Shown here: piece by piece, positions 34,378 through 43,628 of the stretch
Position numbering within the stretch: the first letter of the stretch is position 1
How the letters are laid out: each line of letters opens with the position of its first letter
Assembly (NCBI GenBank): GCA_043749225.1
Contig: JAYVEP010000219.1
Location: 1-64,000, forward strand
Reading direction: 5' to 3'
Length of the DNA stretch: 64,000 nucleotides
Origin: JANXUC01 sp043749225
GTDB lineage: Bacteria > Acidobacteriota > Terriglobia > Terriglobales > Acidobacteriaceae
The notes under the pieces: model-generated
Told to the model about the DNA's origin: nothing
Databases searched by the model: none
What the model saw: only the letters and a program-made list of their open reading frames with translations
Program-made: the position numbers and the translations under genes

Positions 34378-36903
34378 TTGCAGGATTCAGAGAGTACAGC
34401 TAACACCGCGCTTGATCCGGTCTGCGGAATGACGGTTAAGATCGCGATGGCCAAGCACAAGCGCGAGCATGCGGGGAAGTCTTACTACTTTTGCGGCGCG
34501 GGCTGTGCGGAGAAGTTCGTCAAGGATGCGGACGGATACTTGAGTGGAGCGAAGGCCAAAAGTTCCATGGAGACTGCAAAACCCCAGATGGTGCAGATCG
34601 GCGGAATTGGTGTAGCGCCGAAGATGCCCGCGGCTACGGCGAAGTCTGCACCGGGGCAGGAAGCATCGTCTCACGAGCCAATATCGGCGAATCTAACATC
34701 ACCCAATCGCAGATCGGACTACGTTTGCCCGATGTGTCCGGAGGTACGGCAATCGGGGCCCGGCGCTTGCCCTAGTTGTGGCATGGCGTTGGAGCCGGAG
34801 TCGGTGGAGTTATCCACCTCGACGCATTACACCTGCCCGATGCATCCGCAGATCGACGTGTTGGTTTCGGGAAATTGTCCGATTTGCGGGATGAGGTTGG
34901 AAGCGCGGACGGTGGTTGCCGAGGAAGACAATCCGGAGTTGCGCGATATGCTCCGGCGGTTCTGGGTGAGCCTGGTGTTTACGGTGCCATTGCTGTTTCT
35001 GGCGATGGCTCCCATGTTCAGCATGGTGTTCCATTTTGCGGCACTGCCTTGGGCGGAACTCGGGTTGGCGACGCCGGTGGTGCTATGGTGCGGATGGCCG
35101 TTCTTTGAGCGTGCGTGGGCATCGTTGGTGAACCGCAGCACGAACATGTTCACGCTGATCGGGCTGGGTGTGGGTGTGGCGTATTTGTACAGCCTGGCGG
35201 CTGTGCTGATGCCTTCGAAATTCTCGGTTGCGTCGCAAGGTATGGGAGGTCAGCCGGAAGTTTATTTTGAAGCGGCGGCGGCGATCATCACGTTGGTTTT
35301 ATTGGGGCAAGTTCTGGAACTGCGGGCGCGGAGTCAGACTTCGGGTGCGATTCGCGCGCTGCTGGGCCTGGCGCCACCGGTCGCGCATTTGCTGCGAGAT
35401 GGCAAAGAAGTTGATGTAGCGCTCGATCAGGTGCATGCGGGAGATCGCCTGCGTGTGAAGCCGGGCGAGAAAATTCCCGTGGATGGCGTGGTGGAGGACG
35501 GAGCTAGCTCAGTCGATGAGGCCATGGTCACGGGCGAATCCGTGCCGGTGGAAAAGATTGCAGGCGCTGACGTGATTGGCGGGACCGTCAACGGCACCGG
35601 GTCGTTCATTATGAAAGCGCAGCGCGTGGGGGCGGAAACGCTGCTGGCGCAAATTGTACAGATGGTGAGTCAGGCGCAGCGCAGTCGGGCGCCGATTCAG
35701 AGGCTGGCGGATAAAGTCTCTGCGGTTTTCGTTCCGGTGGTTGTGGCAGCTTCGGTATTGACGTTCGTTGCATGGAATATCTGGGGCCCGGAGCCTCGAC
35801 TCGCGCATGCATTGGTCAATGCGGTGGCTGTGCTGATCATTGCGTGTCCGTGCGCGTTGGGTCTCGCGACTCCAATGGCGGTGATGGTGGGAACTGGTCG
35901 CGGAGCGCGGGCCGGCGTGTTGATCAAAAATGCGGAAGCGTTGGAGATTCTGGAGAAGGTTGACACGCTGGTGGTGGACAAGACTGGAACTCTGACGGAA
36001 GGGAAGCCGCGTGTAGTCTCGGTTTCAGCGCTACCAGGGCACACGGAAGAGGACATTCTCCGCTGGGCCGCCGCGGTTGAGCAGTCGAGCGAACATCCGC
36101 TGGCCGAGGCAGTGCTGGCAGAGGCGCGGAAACGGAATGTGCAGTTCGCCGAGGTGAAGACTTTTCAGTCCTACACAGGGAAAGGCGTCACGGGGGAAGT
36201 GGACGGACAGATTGTAGCGGTTGGTACGGATGATTTTATGCGCGAGCAAGGTGTAACCAGCCAAGCATACAGTCGTATGGCCACCAGCACTTCGAGTGTT
36301 CTATTTGTAGCGGTAGCTGGACAACAGGCGGGAACCATCTTCGTCGACGATTTAATCAAGATCAGCGCGGCAGACTCCCTTCGCGACCTTCGCAAGGTTG
36401 GAGTGAACGTAGTCATGCTCACCGGTGACAATCCTGCAACCGCAAAGGCCGTGGCCGACGAACTCGGCATCACACAATTCGAAGCGAGAGTCCTGCCGGG
36501 TCGAAAAGCTGAAATCGTCAAGCAACTGCAGGACGCAGGGCACATCGTCGCAATGGCGGGAGATGGAATCAACGACGCCCCGGCTCTGGCGCAGGCGCAT
36601 GTGGGGATCGCGATGGGTACGGGAACCGATGTTGCGATCAAGGCCGGAAGCGTGACGCTGGTCAAAGGCGATATCGCAGGAATTCTTCGCGCGCGCAAAC
36701 TCAGTCAGGCGACGATGAGGAACATTCGTCAGAATCTGTTTTTCGCATTTGCCTACAACGCACTCGGGGTGCCGATTGCAGCGGGAGTGCTGTATCCATT
36801 TTTCGGATGGCTACTCAGTCCGATTCTGGCGGCGGCTGCGATGAGCTTCAGTTCGGTGTCGGTGATTACGAACTCGTTGCGGCTGCGGAATGCGAAGTTG
36901 TAA
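34378..36903 (+). CDS. copA: copper-transporting P1B-type ATPase with YHS and two HMBD domains
   Basis: About 841 residues. Instead of HMA domains the N-terminus has a YHS domain (DPVCGMTV..HAGKSYYFCGAGC) and two heavy-metal-binding domains (YVCPMCPEVRQSGPGACPSCGM and YTCPMHPQIDVLVSGNCPICGM). Eight membrane helices follow, with TGES, the CPC metal site in IIACPCALGLATP (near 488), DKTGT phosphorylation site (near 534), and GDGINDAPAL (near 727). The start is a TTG; GGGAGGG precedes the one at 34378 at close spacing, and another TTG at 34351 with AGGA is possible. Predicted to export Cu(I). Confidence 0.93.
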   Translation: MQDSESTANTALDPVCGMTVKIAMAKHKREHAGKSYYFCGAGCAEKFVKDADGYLSGAKAKSSMETAKPQMVQIGGIGVAPKMPAATAKSAPGQEASSHEPISANLTSPNRRSDYVCPMCPEVRQSGPGACPSCGMALEPESVELSTSTHYTCPMHPQIDVLVSGNCPICGMRLEARTVVAEEDNPELRDMLRRFWVSLVFTVPLLFLAMAPMFSMVFHFAALPWAELGLATPVVLWCGWPFFERAWASLVNRSTNMFTLIGLGVGVAYLYSLAAVLMPSKFSVASQGMGGQPEVYFEAAAAIITLVLLGQVLELRARSQTSGAIRALLGLAPPVAHLLRDGKEVDVALDQVHAGDRLRVKPGEKIPVDGVVEDGASSVDEAMVTGESVPVEKIAGADVIGGTVNGTGSFIMKAQRVGAETLLAQIVQMVSQAQRSRAPIQRLADKVSAVFVPVVVAASVLTFVAWNIWGPEPRLAHALVNAVAVLIIACPCALGLATPMAVMVGTGRGARAGVLIKNAEALEILEKVDTLVVDKTGTLTEGKPRVVSVSALPGHTEEDILRWAAAVEQSSEHPLAEAVLAEARKRNVQFAEVKTFQSYTGKGVTGEVDGQIVAVGTDDFMREQGVTSQAYSRMATSTSSVLFVAVAGQQAGTIFVDDLIKISAADSLRDLRKVGVNVVMLTGDNPATAKAVADELGITQFEARVLPGRKAEIVKQLQDAGHIVAMAGDGINDAPALAQAHVGIAMGTGTDVAIKAGSVTLVKGDIAGILRARKLSQATMRNIRQNLFFAFAYNALGVPIAAGVLYPFFGWLLSPILAAAAMSFSSVSVITNSLRLRNAKL

Positions 36904-36994
36904 AGGAAACTGTCATTGTTGCCAGCGGTCTTTCCAGTAAAAGGGATTTCTCGCTAGGCTGGAACGACAAAGCAGCGTTCGTAATGACAAAAAT

Positions 36995-37486
36995 CTAAAG
37001 CTTGGTCAAGTAGTCCATGATTTCCTTTTCCATCCAATTGGCTTGACCTATGAATTTGCGACGCAGGACGCCTTTGCGGTCTACGATGTAGGTTTCTGGA
37101 AAACGGAACGTGCCGTAGAGGGTATTGCTGGACTGCTGTATGTCGCGAACCGTCACCATTTCACTGGGGTGATCTTTGAGGAATCGGTGGTAGGCAGAAT
37201 CGTCGTCGTCGATACTGACTGCGAGCACAACCACGTCGCGATCCTTCATAGCATGTTGCATAGCAATGAGGGAGGGCGTTTCCGCGATGCAGGGCGCGCA
37301 CCAACTGGCCCAAAAATTTAGCACGACAATCTTGCCGCGGAACTGACTCAGTGACACTTTGTGGTCTTGATCCTGGAGCGTAAAATCTGGCGCGACCGTG
37401 CCAATTTTCGGCGGAGGCGTGCTGCTGGTGCAGCCCGTGACAAATACTACGAACAAAAAAGCCGTTAGCAGAGCGATTTGCTTCAC
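36995..37486 (-). CDS. TlpA/ResA-type thioredoxin lipoprotein
   Basis: 163 residues from a GTG. The leader VKQIALLTAFLFVVFVTGC has a lipobox (VTGC) and is followed by a thioredoxin fold with WASWCAPC (near residue 68), IGTVAPDFTLQDQDHKVSLSQF and ETYIVDRKGV. It should act as an outward-facing dithiol reductase, for example in cytochrome c maturation. The frame is open far upstream, but that part is antisense to the glycosyltransferase. It is divergent from that gene with only 24 bases between starts, so the promoters overlap. Confidence 0.85.
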   Translation of the reverse strand: MKQIALLTAFLFVVFVTGCTSSTPPPKIGTVAPDFTLQDQDHKVSLSQFRGKIVVLNFWASWCAPCIAETPSLIAMQHAMKDRDVVVLAVSIDDDDSAYHRFLKDHPSEMVTVRDIQQSSNTLYGTFRFPETYIVDRKGVLRRKFIGQANWMEKEIMDYLTKL

Positions 37487-37510
37487 GAAAGCTATAATAA
37501 ACAATCCTTC

Positions 37511-38557
37511 ATGCCTGTGCTGCAACAAGAGGCAAAATCCCCGACCGTTTCCGTGATCGTACCCGCGCGTAATGAGGAAGATTGTTTGGGCTTGTGCCTG
37601 GAATCGCTGGGGGCTCAGGCGGATGGAAATTCCGAGTTCGTTTTCGAAATCATAGTGGTTGATGATCGATCGACGGATCGTACGCGCGAGATCGCGTTGT
37701 CGTTTCCTGAAGTGCAGGTTCTCGAGGCTGATCCGCTGCCCGACGGCTGGACAGGGAAGTGCAATGCAGTTGCTTGCGGAGCGCGCGAGGCTAAAGGAAA
37801 GTGGCTGCTTTTCACCGACGCTGACACCGTCCACAAGCCCGGCTCGCTCGTACGCGCGCTGCGGGAGGCGCAGGAGCGCGGAGTGGCTCTGCTTTCGTAT
37901 TCTCCGGAGCAGGAAGTTCACAGTTTGTTGGAGAAGGCTGTAATGCCCGTCATTTTTGCTGAACTGGCTGCTCGCTATCGACCGGAAGATGTCAGCAATC
38001 CCGCCAGTAGTGCGGCTGCGGCGAATGGGCAGTATATTCTTATTTCGCGCGAGGCTTACGATGCGGTCGGCGGACACGCCGCGGTTGCCAGCAGTCTGTT
38101 GGAGGACGTTGAGCTGGCACGTCTGGTAAAGCGATCTGGGCGAGGAATCTTTTTTCGTTTGGGAGGCGACCAGGTGAGTACCCGGATGTATCGCACCGCG
38201 CCGCAGTTGATTGAAGGCTGGAGCAAGAACCTATCGCTGCTGTTCCCGAATTCCGCTTGCTTGGCGATGCTGAGGGGCTCTGAATTTGTAGCTATCGGGG
38301 GAACGGGTTTGCTGGCTGCAGCCGCTGCTCTGCGAGGGAGTCCTGCTCTTGCGTGGTGGGTGGGAATCGTTTGGGCGTTGGTAACAATCCGGTTTATTCG
38401 CCGGATTGTGCGGGCCTATTTTCACTGGGACGCCACGCTGTTAGCGGTATTCGGACTGCCAATCTTCTCATTCCTTTTGCTGCGTTCCGGCATCTTATAC
38501 AGTCGAGGCCGGATAACCTGGAAGGGCCGCAGCTACGCGGGCGGCACGGCATCCTGA
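37511..38557 (+). CDS. family 2 glycosyltransferase, membrane-attached
   Basis: 348 residues. GT2 domain with VSVIVPARNEEDCLG, the VDDRSTD nucleotide motif, DGWTGKCNA, LLFTDADT (DxD) and a late ED of the LLEDVELA block. Two or three hydrophobic segments at the C-terminus anchor it to the membrane. The overall pattern resembles hopanoid-cluster HpnB-type enzymes, but no hopanoid gene is present, so the acceptor is unknown. Start ATG at 37511, with a weak ribosome site. Confidence 0.82.
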   Translation: MPVLQQEAKSPTVSVIVPARNEEDCLGLCLESLGAQADGNSEFVFEIIVVDDRSTDRTREIALSFPEVQVLEADPLPDGWTGKCNAVACGAREAKGKWLLFTDADTVHKPGSLVRALREAQERGVALLSYSPEQEVHSLLEKAVMPVIFAELAARYRPEDVSNPASSAAAANGQYILISREAYDAVGGHAAVASSLLEDVELARLVKRSGRGIFFRLGGDQVSTRMYRTAPQLIEGWSKNLSLLFPNSACLAMLRGSEFVAIGGTGLLAAAAALRGSPALAWWVGIVWALVTIRFIRRIVRAYFHWDATLLAVFGLPIFSFLLLRSGILYSRGRITWKGRSYAGGTAS

Positions 38558-38601
38558 TAAGCTTTTTGAACGGACAACCTCGGATTGGGTAAAGGAACAG
38601 C

Positions 38602-39021
38602 ATGAGTGCCATTGTTTACTTAACGCGCAAGGCGGAGTTTTCCGCCTCGCACCTTTATGACAATCCGCAGTTCTCGACGGAAGAGAACAAACGTATTTTT
38701 GGTAAGTGCAACAATCCGAATGGCCACGGGCATAATTATGTTCTGGAAGTGACGGTGAAGGGTCAGGTGGATGCAAGAACCGGATTTGTTGTCGACCTGA
38801 AGCGACTCAAGGACTTGATGCAGCAGGAAGTCCTAGACGCGTTGGATCACCGGTTTCTGAATAAGGAGATTCCAGAATTCTTCAGCTTGATTCCGACAAC
38901 GGAAAATCTGGCGTTGGTTTGCTGGCAGAGACTGGCTCCGAAACTCACCGCCGCGCAATTGCATCGTGTGCGTATTTACGAAACTCCTGATCTGTTTGCG
39001 GATTTCTACGGGGAAGTATGA
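38602..39021 (+). CDS. 6-pyruvoyltetrahydropterin synthase, copy 1
   Basis: 139 residues. Zinc histidines FSASH and GKCNNPNGHGHNY, catalytic Cys in GKC, the Asp-His pair in ALDHRF and Glu in RIYET are all kept. The GKCNNPNGHGHNY block matches animal PTPS much better than bacterial QueD, so it is likely to make 6-pyruvoyltetrahydropterin from dihydroneopterin triphosphate. Its stop overlaps the start of copy 2 (ATGA). AAAGGA precedes the ATG. Confidence 0.88.
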   Translation: MSAIVYLTRKAEFSASHLYDNPQFSTEENKRIFGKCNNPNGHGHNYVLEVTVKGQVDARTGFVVDLKRLKDLMQQEVLDALDHRFLNKEIPEFFSLIPTTENLALVCWQRLAPKLTAAQLHRVRIYETPDLFADFYGEV

Positions 39022-39440
39022 AGGTTTATCTGACACGGCGTTATGGGTTTTCGGCTTCGCATCGTTTGCAGAACGACTTCATGTCGTCGGAGGAGAACCG
39101 AGCCACTTACGGTAAATGCAACAATCCGTTCGGGCATGGACATAACTATTTTGTAGAAATTACGGTGAGCGGGCAAGTGGATCCCCAGACTGGCATGGTT
39201 TGCAATCTGGCGGACCTGGACGGCTTTGTGAAGGATCACGTCATGGAACGCTACGATCACCAGGATTTGAACCACCTGCCAGAATTCGCGGCAAATGTTC
39301 CCACCACTGAAAACCTGTGTGTGGAAATCTACGGTATCCTGCATCGTGGATTCAGCAAGGCTCATCTAGAGAAGGTAAGAATAGAAGAGACGATGATGAA
39401 TTCGTTTGAGTATAGCGGCGAAGCTCCAGCGCTTCGGTAA
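39018..39440 (+). CDS. 6-pyruvoyltetrahydropterin synthase, copy 2
   Basis: 140 residues, homologous to copy 1 throughout: FSASHRL, GKCNNPFGHGHNY, RYDHQD, TTENL and RIEET. All the catalytic and zinc residues are retained. Overlaps copy 1 by four bases, so they are translationally coupled. Whether the two form one mixed complex or have different substrates cannot be told. Confidence 0.88.
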   Translation: MKVYLTRRYGFSASHRLQNDFMSSEENRATYGKCNNPFGHGHNYFVEITVSGQVDPQTGMVCNLADLDGFVKDHVMERYDHQDLNHLPEFAANVPTTENLCVEIYGILHRGFSKAHLEKVRIEETMMNSFEYSGEAPALR

Positions 39441-39460
39441 CCGCGGGAAGGTTCCATACC

Positions 39461-40060
39461 ATGAGTGTAGACAGTGCCACGAGTCTGACCAGCGCCACTT
39501 TCGAAGAATTGATGCGCGAGGTACTGGTACGCATAGGGGAAGACCCCGAGCGCGAAGGCCTGCTTCGAACCCCGGGCCGTGTGAAGCGAGCCATGGAACA
39601 CCTAACCAGCGGCTACCGGGAAGACCCTGAGAAGTTGCTCAAGGGCGCTCTGTTTGCGGTGTCATACGACGAGATGGTCATCGTCAAGGATATTGAGATG
39701 TTCAGCATGTGCGAGCACCATATGCTGCCGTTTTTTGGGAAAGTGCATGTTGCTTATATTCCGAGCGGCCGTGTGATCGGGCTGAGCAAGATTCCTCGCC
39801 TGGTGGAACTGTTTTCACATCGTCTGCAAATTCAGGAGCGCATGACCACACAGATTGCTGAGACCATTCAGAGCGTGATTCAGCCGCAAGGAGTGGGTGT
39901 AGTGATCGAAGCTCGCCATCTCTGCATGATGATGCGCGGGGTGGAAAAGCAGCACTCTTCGACGGTTACGTCCGCTATGTTTGGGGCGTTCCGGGATTCG
40001 CAGCAGACTCGGGCCGAGTTCCTGTCGCTGATTCGCGCGAAGAATGGGAACGGCGGGTAG
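39461..40060 (+). CDS. folE: GTP cyclohydrolase I
   Basis: 199 residues. The enzyme that makes dihydroneopterin triphosphate from GTP, which the two PTPS proteins would use next. Zinc ligands in FSMCEHHMLPFFGKVHVAYIP (about 84) and HLCMMMRGVEKQHS (about 155) are present. It starts 20 bases after PTPS copy 2; GGAAGG is nine bases upstream. Confidence 0.95.
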   Translation: MSVDSATSLTSATFEELMREVLVRIGEDPEREGLLRTPGRVKRAMEHLTSGYREDPEKLLKGALFAVSYDEMVIVKDIEMFSMCEHHMLPFFGKVHVAYIPSGRVIGLSKIPRLVELFSHRLQIQERMTTQIAETIQSVIQPQGVGVVIEARHLCMMMRGVEKQHSSTVTSAMFGAFRDSQQTRAEFLSLIRAKNGNGG

Positions 40061-40076
40061 ACAGGTTTCTACCCGC
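40053..40076. terminator. hairpin covering the stop codons of folE and ymdB
   Basis: Perfect nine-base stem GCGGGTAGA / TCTACCCGC with loop CAGGTT. It includes the folE stop (40058-40060) and the stop of the convergent ymdB gene (40069-40071). T-runs are short. A bidirectional terminator is likely. Confidence 0.55.
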
Positions 40077-40878
40077 TTTGGTCGTCGCTGATCATGAGGC
40101 GCTGAATGGACCGTGCTCGTCCGGTTGCTTCGTCGCAATCAATGACGACACCGCACAACCGTACATCTCCCTCGGCGGGCTCGAAACGAATTGGCATATT
40201 GTTTAGAAACTTCTCTATGATGAGTTCTTTTTTTACGCCGATCACGCTGTCGTAGGGGCCCGTCATTCCTACGTCGGTCTGGTAAGCGGTGCCCTTAGGC
40301 AAGACTCGCTCGTCGGCGGTAGGAATGTGGGTGTGCGTGCCAAGCACAGCGCTGACGCGGCCATCCAGGTACCACCCCATCGCTACTTTCTCGGAAGTAG
40401 TTTCCGCATGGAAGTCGAGAAAGATTACCTTGGCGGTAATCTTCTGCAGCAGTTCGTCGGCCTTACGAAAGGGGTCGTCGTTGGACGTCATGAAAACGCG
40501 GCCTTGCAGGTTCATCACGGCGTAGGGAATTCCCGCTCGCGTTGTGCCTTCGTAGACTCCCCATCCCGGCATTTTGGGAGGGAAGTTTCCGGGACGCAAC
40601 ACTCTTCGGGCCGGACTATGAGGGTTTCCATCCGCCATTTCGAAATACTCCAAAATTTCGCGCTTGTCCCAGATGTGATTCCCGGTGGTGATTACGTCGA
40701 TGCCGAGATCGAAAATCTCCTCAGCTAATGCACCGGTAATGCCGAAACCTGCGGCGGAGTTTTCGCCGTTGGCAATTGCGAGGTCGATGGCGTGCTCCGC
40801 CAGGAGTGATTTCAAGTGCTTGCGGACGATGTTGCGTCCGGGGCGGCCGAAAATGTCACCGATAAAAAGGATCTTCAA
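40069..40878 (-). CDS. ymdB: YmdB-family metallophosphoesterase
   Basis: 269 residues from a TTG at 40878 with GGAG ten bases upstream; this gives the family N-terminus (M)KILFIGDIFGRPGR. Metal motifs GDIFG, ANGENSAAG, TTGNHIWDKREI, DFHAETTSEK and GTHTHIPTADE are complete. Family members hydrolyse 2',3'-cyclic nucleotides. It lies downstream of the peptide-binding protein on the same strand. Confidence 0.92.
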   Translation of the reverse strand: MKILFIGDIFGRPGRNIVRKHLKSLLAEHAIDLAIANGENSAAGFGITGALAEEIFDLGIDVITTGNHIWDKREILEYFEMADGNPHSPARRVLRPGNFPPKMPGWGVYEGTTRAGIPYAVMNLQGRVFMTSNDDPFRKADELLQKITAKVIFLDFHAETTSEKVAMGWYLDGRVSAVLGTHTHIPTADERVLPKGTAYQTDVGMTGPYDSVIGVKKELIIEKFLNNMPIRFEPAEGDVRLCGVVIDCDEATGRARSIQRLMISDDQSG

Positions 40879-40948
40879 AAGAATGCGTCTCCAAAACTGC
40901 GATGGTATCACGCGGGATGCGGCTTGCTGACGAGGATTCGAGGGAAAA

Positions 40949-42496
40949 CTACTGTGCAAGCTCCGCAGTCTTTAGGAAATCGTAGTTGCCGGCTGGATTG
41001 AGCGTCAGGGCTAACACCCTCCGCCGGTGCACGACGACGTTATCGAAATACCACAGGTTGATGTAGGGAAGATCGGTGGCAAGTATCTGTTGGAGTTCCG
41101 TGTAGATGGCTTTGCGTCGGGTTAGGTCGAGAGTGCGACGACCTTCGTCAATGAGCGTATCCACGCGAGGGTTGGAGTAAAAACCGCGGTTGGCGCCTTT
41201 GGGAGGGAATTTAGAGGAATGAAAGACAAATTCAAAGATATCCGGATCTTGGTTTCCGCCAATCCAGCGCAGGGAATAGAACTGAAATGCGCCCTTCGTC
41301 ACGTCCGACATGAAAGTCGCCGGTTCGAAGCTGCGGATGTCCAAGACAATTCCGGATGCAGCGAGCTGGTCTTGAAGTACGGCCGCCATCAACCGCGTGC
41401 TGGCTTCGGTGGAAGTCTTCATGGTGATGTGGAAGCGCACGCCATTCTTGAGCGGATACCCAGCCTCATCGAGAAGTTGCGCAGCTTTCGCAAGGTCATG
41501 TTCGTAATGTGGAACGTAGCCGATGTAAGCCCAGCTTTGCGGAGGTAGGATGCTATAGGCCGGGCGGGCCTGATTACGCCACAGCGATTCAATGAGCGGC
41601 TTGCGATCAATGGTATATGCCACTGCCTGCCGCACGCGGGCATCCCGAAGAATTGGATCGCGGAGATTAAAGGCGAGGTAAGCATAAACTGATCCCGGCT
41701 CGCGCAGGACTTCCAGATTGTTGTCGGCTGCCAGGACAGCCGAAACATCTGCGGAAAACCCATTGCTGACAATGTCCGCGCTGCCCTTGCGCAACTCCAG
41801 AGCTCGAGTATTTTCGTCGGGCACGACCAGGAAGCGGACGGACTGCAGTTTCGCCTTCTTGCCCCAATAGTCGCTGTTGCGGGCCAGAACGACGTCCTGA
41901 TCCTGCGCCGCACTGACAAAGCGAAACGGTCCCGAGCCGATAGGCTTCGCCGTGATCTCTGTGCCACTGCCGTACGGAACAATGCCGCAGGCGCCTTCGG
42001 ACACATTCCATGGCAAAGTTGCGAACGGTTCCTTCAGATGAAAAAGCACCGTGGAATCGTCCGGAGTGTCAATGCTGGCGACGTATTTATAGGAGCCCGC
42101 TTTTGCGCTGGAAATCTTGCCCTGCAGAAGCGAATCAAACGTCCACTTCACGTCGCGTGAGGTGAGCGCACGTCCGTCGTGAAACTTGACTCCTCGCCGC
42201 AGATGAAAAACGTAGCTTAAGGAATCTGGCGCTTCCCAGCGCTCGGCGAGTCCGGGGATGAGATTGAAATGGTCATCCCGGCGCAGAAGGGCGTCGAAGA
42301 TTAATTCATCAATGCGCTCGGAAGGGCCGTCGAGTCCAACCCGCGGATCAAGATTCAGCGGACTGCTTTCAATGATCATCACCAGCGTGTTTGGGTCAGG
42401 ACGCTGGGTGCAAGACAAGTTCGCGAATACGATCGCGATCAGGGCGAGGACAAGAGCAATTCGAAGGAGATTGTCGAATCGGTCTGTGTTACGCAT
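40949..42496 (-). CDS. family 5 extracellular solute-binding protein (peptide ABC-type)
   Basis: 515 residues with a signal sequence and possible lipobox ending at C29 (NLSC). The SBP_bac_5 core is clear: LVMIIESSPLNLDPR, LIPGLAERWEAPDSLSYVFHLRRGVKFHDGRALTSRDVKW, and repeated DYWG / AYTIDRKPL blocks. No permease or ATPase is next to it. Its start overlaps anmK by eight bases, so it is translated with the murein-recycling genes and may bind peptides from the cell wall, an inference from context. Confidence 0.88.
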   Translation of the reverse strand: MRNTDRFDNLLRIALVLALIAIVFANLSCTQRPDPNTLVMIIESSPLNLDPRVGLDGPSERIDELIFDALLRRDDHFNLIPGLAERWEAPDSLSYVFHLRRGVKFHDGRALTSRDVKWTFDSLLQGKISSAKAGSYKYVASIDTPDDSTVLFHLKEPFATLPWNVSEGACGIVPYGSGTEITAKPIGSGPFRFVSAAQDQDVVLARNSDYWGKKAKLQSVRFLVVPDENTRALELRKGSADIVSNGFSADVSAVLAADNNLEVLREPGSVYAYLAFNLRDPILRDARVRQAVAYTIDRKPLIESLWRNQARPAYSILPPQSWAYIGYVPHYEHDLAKAAQLLDEAGYPLKNGVRFHITMKTSTEASTRLMAAVLQDQLAASGIVLDIRSFEPATFMSDVTKGAFQFYSLRWIGGNQDPDIFEFVFHSSKFPPKGANRGFYSNPRVDTLIDEGRRTLDLTRRKAIYTELQQILATDLPYINLWYFDNVVVHRRRVLALTLNPAGNYDFLKTAELAQ

Positions 42497-43628
42497 ACGA
42501 AATCTTCCCCAAAACGGCAGAGCGTTTTGCGCCTGTGGCCGAAGGCACGTTCGACGGGCGGCGATGCCATGTCTCGTACGCTAACAACGCGAATGCAACT
42601 GCTTCTTTAGCTTCGGAAGGCAGTCCGAATTCATCCGATGAGCGCAGCGCAAGGCGGAGTGGCGCGACCGCGTTGGCCAGCATCGCCATCAGCGTAGCGT
42701 TCCGGAGTCCTCCGCCTGAAACGATCAGTTCGTGGTACTTGGCGGCTTTCTTGGGAAGCACAAATCGCTGAATGGAACTCGCGATCGATTGAGCCGTGAG
42801 CGCGGTTGCGGTCGCTAAGATGTCTTGTTTGCGTGCTCGCCCGCATGCACGCACAAACACCGCAACGAATTCGCGACCAAATTCCTCGCGTCCGGCAGTC
42901 TTGGGCGGCTGTTCCGCAAAAAACTTCGCCTTCATCAACTTGTTCAATACTTTCTCCAGCACCATTCCGGAGCACGCAGCGTTGCCGTCTCGATCATAGG
43001 GCTTGCCCAGGAGTCGCTGAGCCAAGGCATCCATCACCATGTTTCCAGGGCCTGTATCAAATGCGAGAACGTCCTCCGCAGATGCGCCCGCCGGGATAGC
43101 TGTGAGATTCGCGATGCCGCCAATATTTTGCACAATGCGGCCCTGGGTAGCGTGCCGGAAAAGCTTGAAATCAAGAAATGGAACAAGGGGGGCGCCCTTA
43201 CCGCCTGCCGCCATCTCCGCCGGCCTGAAATCGGAAACCACGGGAACACCCAGGCGCTGTGCGAGAACCGCGCCCTCTCCCGTCTGCCACGTTGTTGCAA
43301 TCTTGCGTCCGAGAAATAACTTTGCAGTTCCCTGGTGGTAGAGAGTTTGTCCGTGACATCCGACGAGATCAGCTTTCTTGCCGAACTCTTGCTGCGTGGA
43401 GAGTACCGCCTGCGCGTAGAGTTCCCCGAGGAGAAAATTCAGCCGCGCCAAATCCGCAACGTTCACCGAAGACGCATTCATGGCCTCCAGCACGGCCTTT
43501 CGCACGTTCTTGGGATAAGGAAACTCAGCATGACCGATTAGCCGTAGACGATCTGCGCCAGAAATCCGCACCAACGCGACGTTGATGCCATCCGCAGAAG
43601 TCCCACTCATCACGCCAGCAACGATCAT
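42489..43628 (-). CDS. anmK: anhydro-N-acetylmuramic acid kinase
   Basis: 379 residues from ATG at 43628 (AAGGA six bases upstream). Motifs GVMSGTSADGINVAL (about 6-20), VGCHGQTLYH, QTGEGAVLAQ, DFDTGPGNMVMDAL-type and SGGGLRNATLMAML match AnmK, which phosphorylates 1,6-anhydroMurNAc and feeds it back to MurNAc-6-P. Overlaps nagZ by ATGA and is overlapped by the binding-protein gene. Confidence 0.93.
   Translation of the reverse strand: MIVAGVMSGTSADGINVALVRISGADRLRLIGHAEFPYPKNVRKAVLEAMNASSVNVADLARLNFLLGELYAQAVLSTQQEFGKKADLVGCHGQTLYHQGTAKLFLGRKIATTWQTGEGAVLAQRLGVPVVSDFRPAEMAAGGKGAPLVPFLDFKLFRHATQGRIVQNIGGIANLTAIPAGASAEDVLAFDTGPGNMVMDALAQRLLGKPYDRDGNAACSGMVLEKVLNKLMKAKFFAEQPPKTAGREEFGREFVAVFVRACGRARKQDILATATALTAQSIASSIQRFVLPKKAAKYHELIVSGGGLRNATLMAMLANAVAPLRLALRSSDEFGLPSEAKEAVAFALLAYETWHRRPSNVPSATGAKRSAVLGKISYA

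Noticed and set aside
34233..34460. N-terminal extension of the HMA-like protein
   Set aside because: It overlaps copA on the other strand and has no family similarity; a ribosome site is present at 34232.
37487..38077. N-terminal extension of the TlpA-type protein
   Set aside because: The extra 197 residues are antisense to the glycosyltransferase and precede a clear lipoprotein signal.
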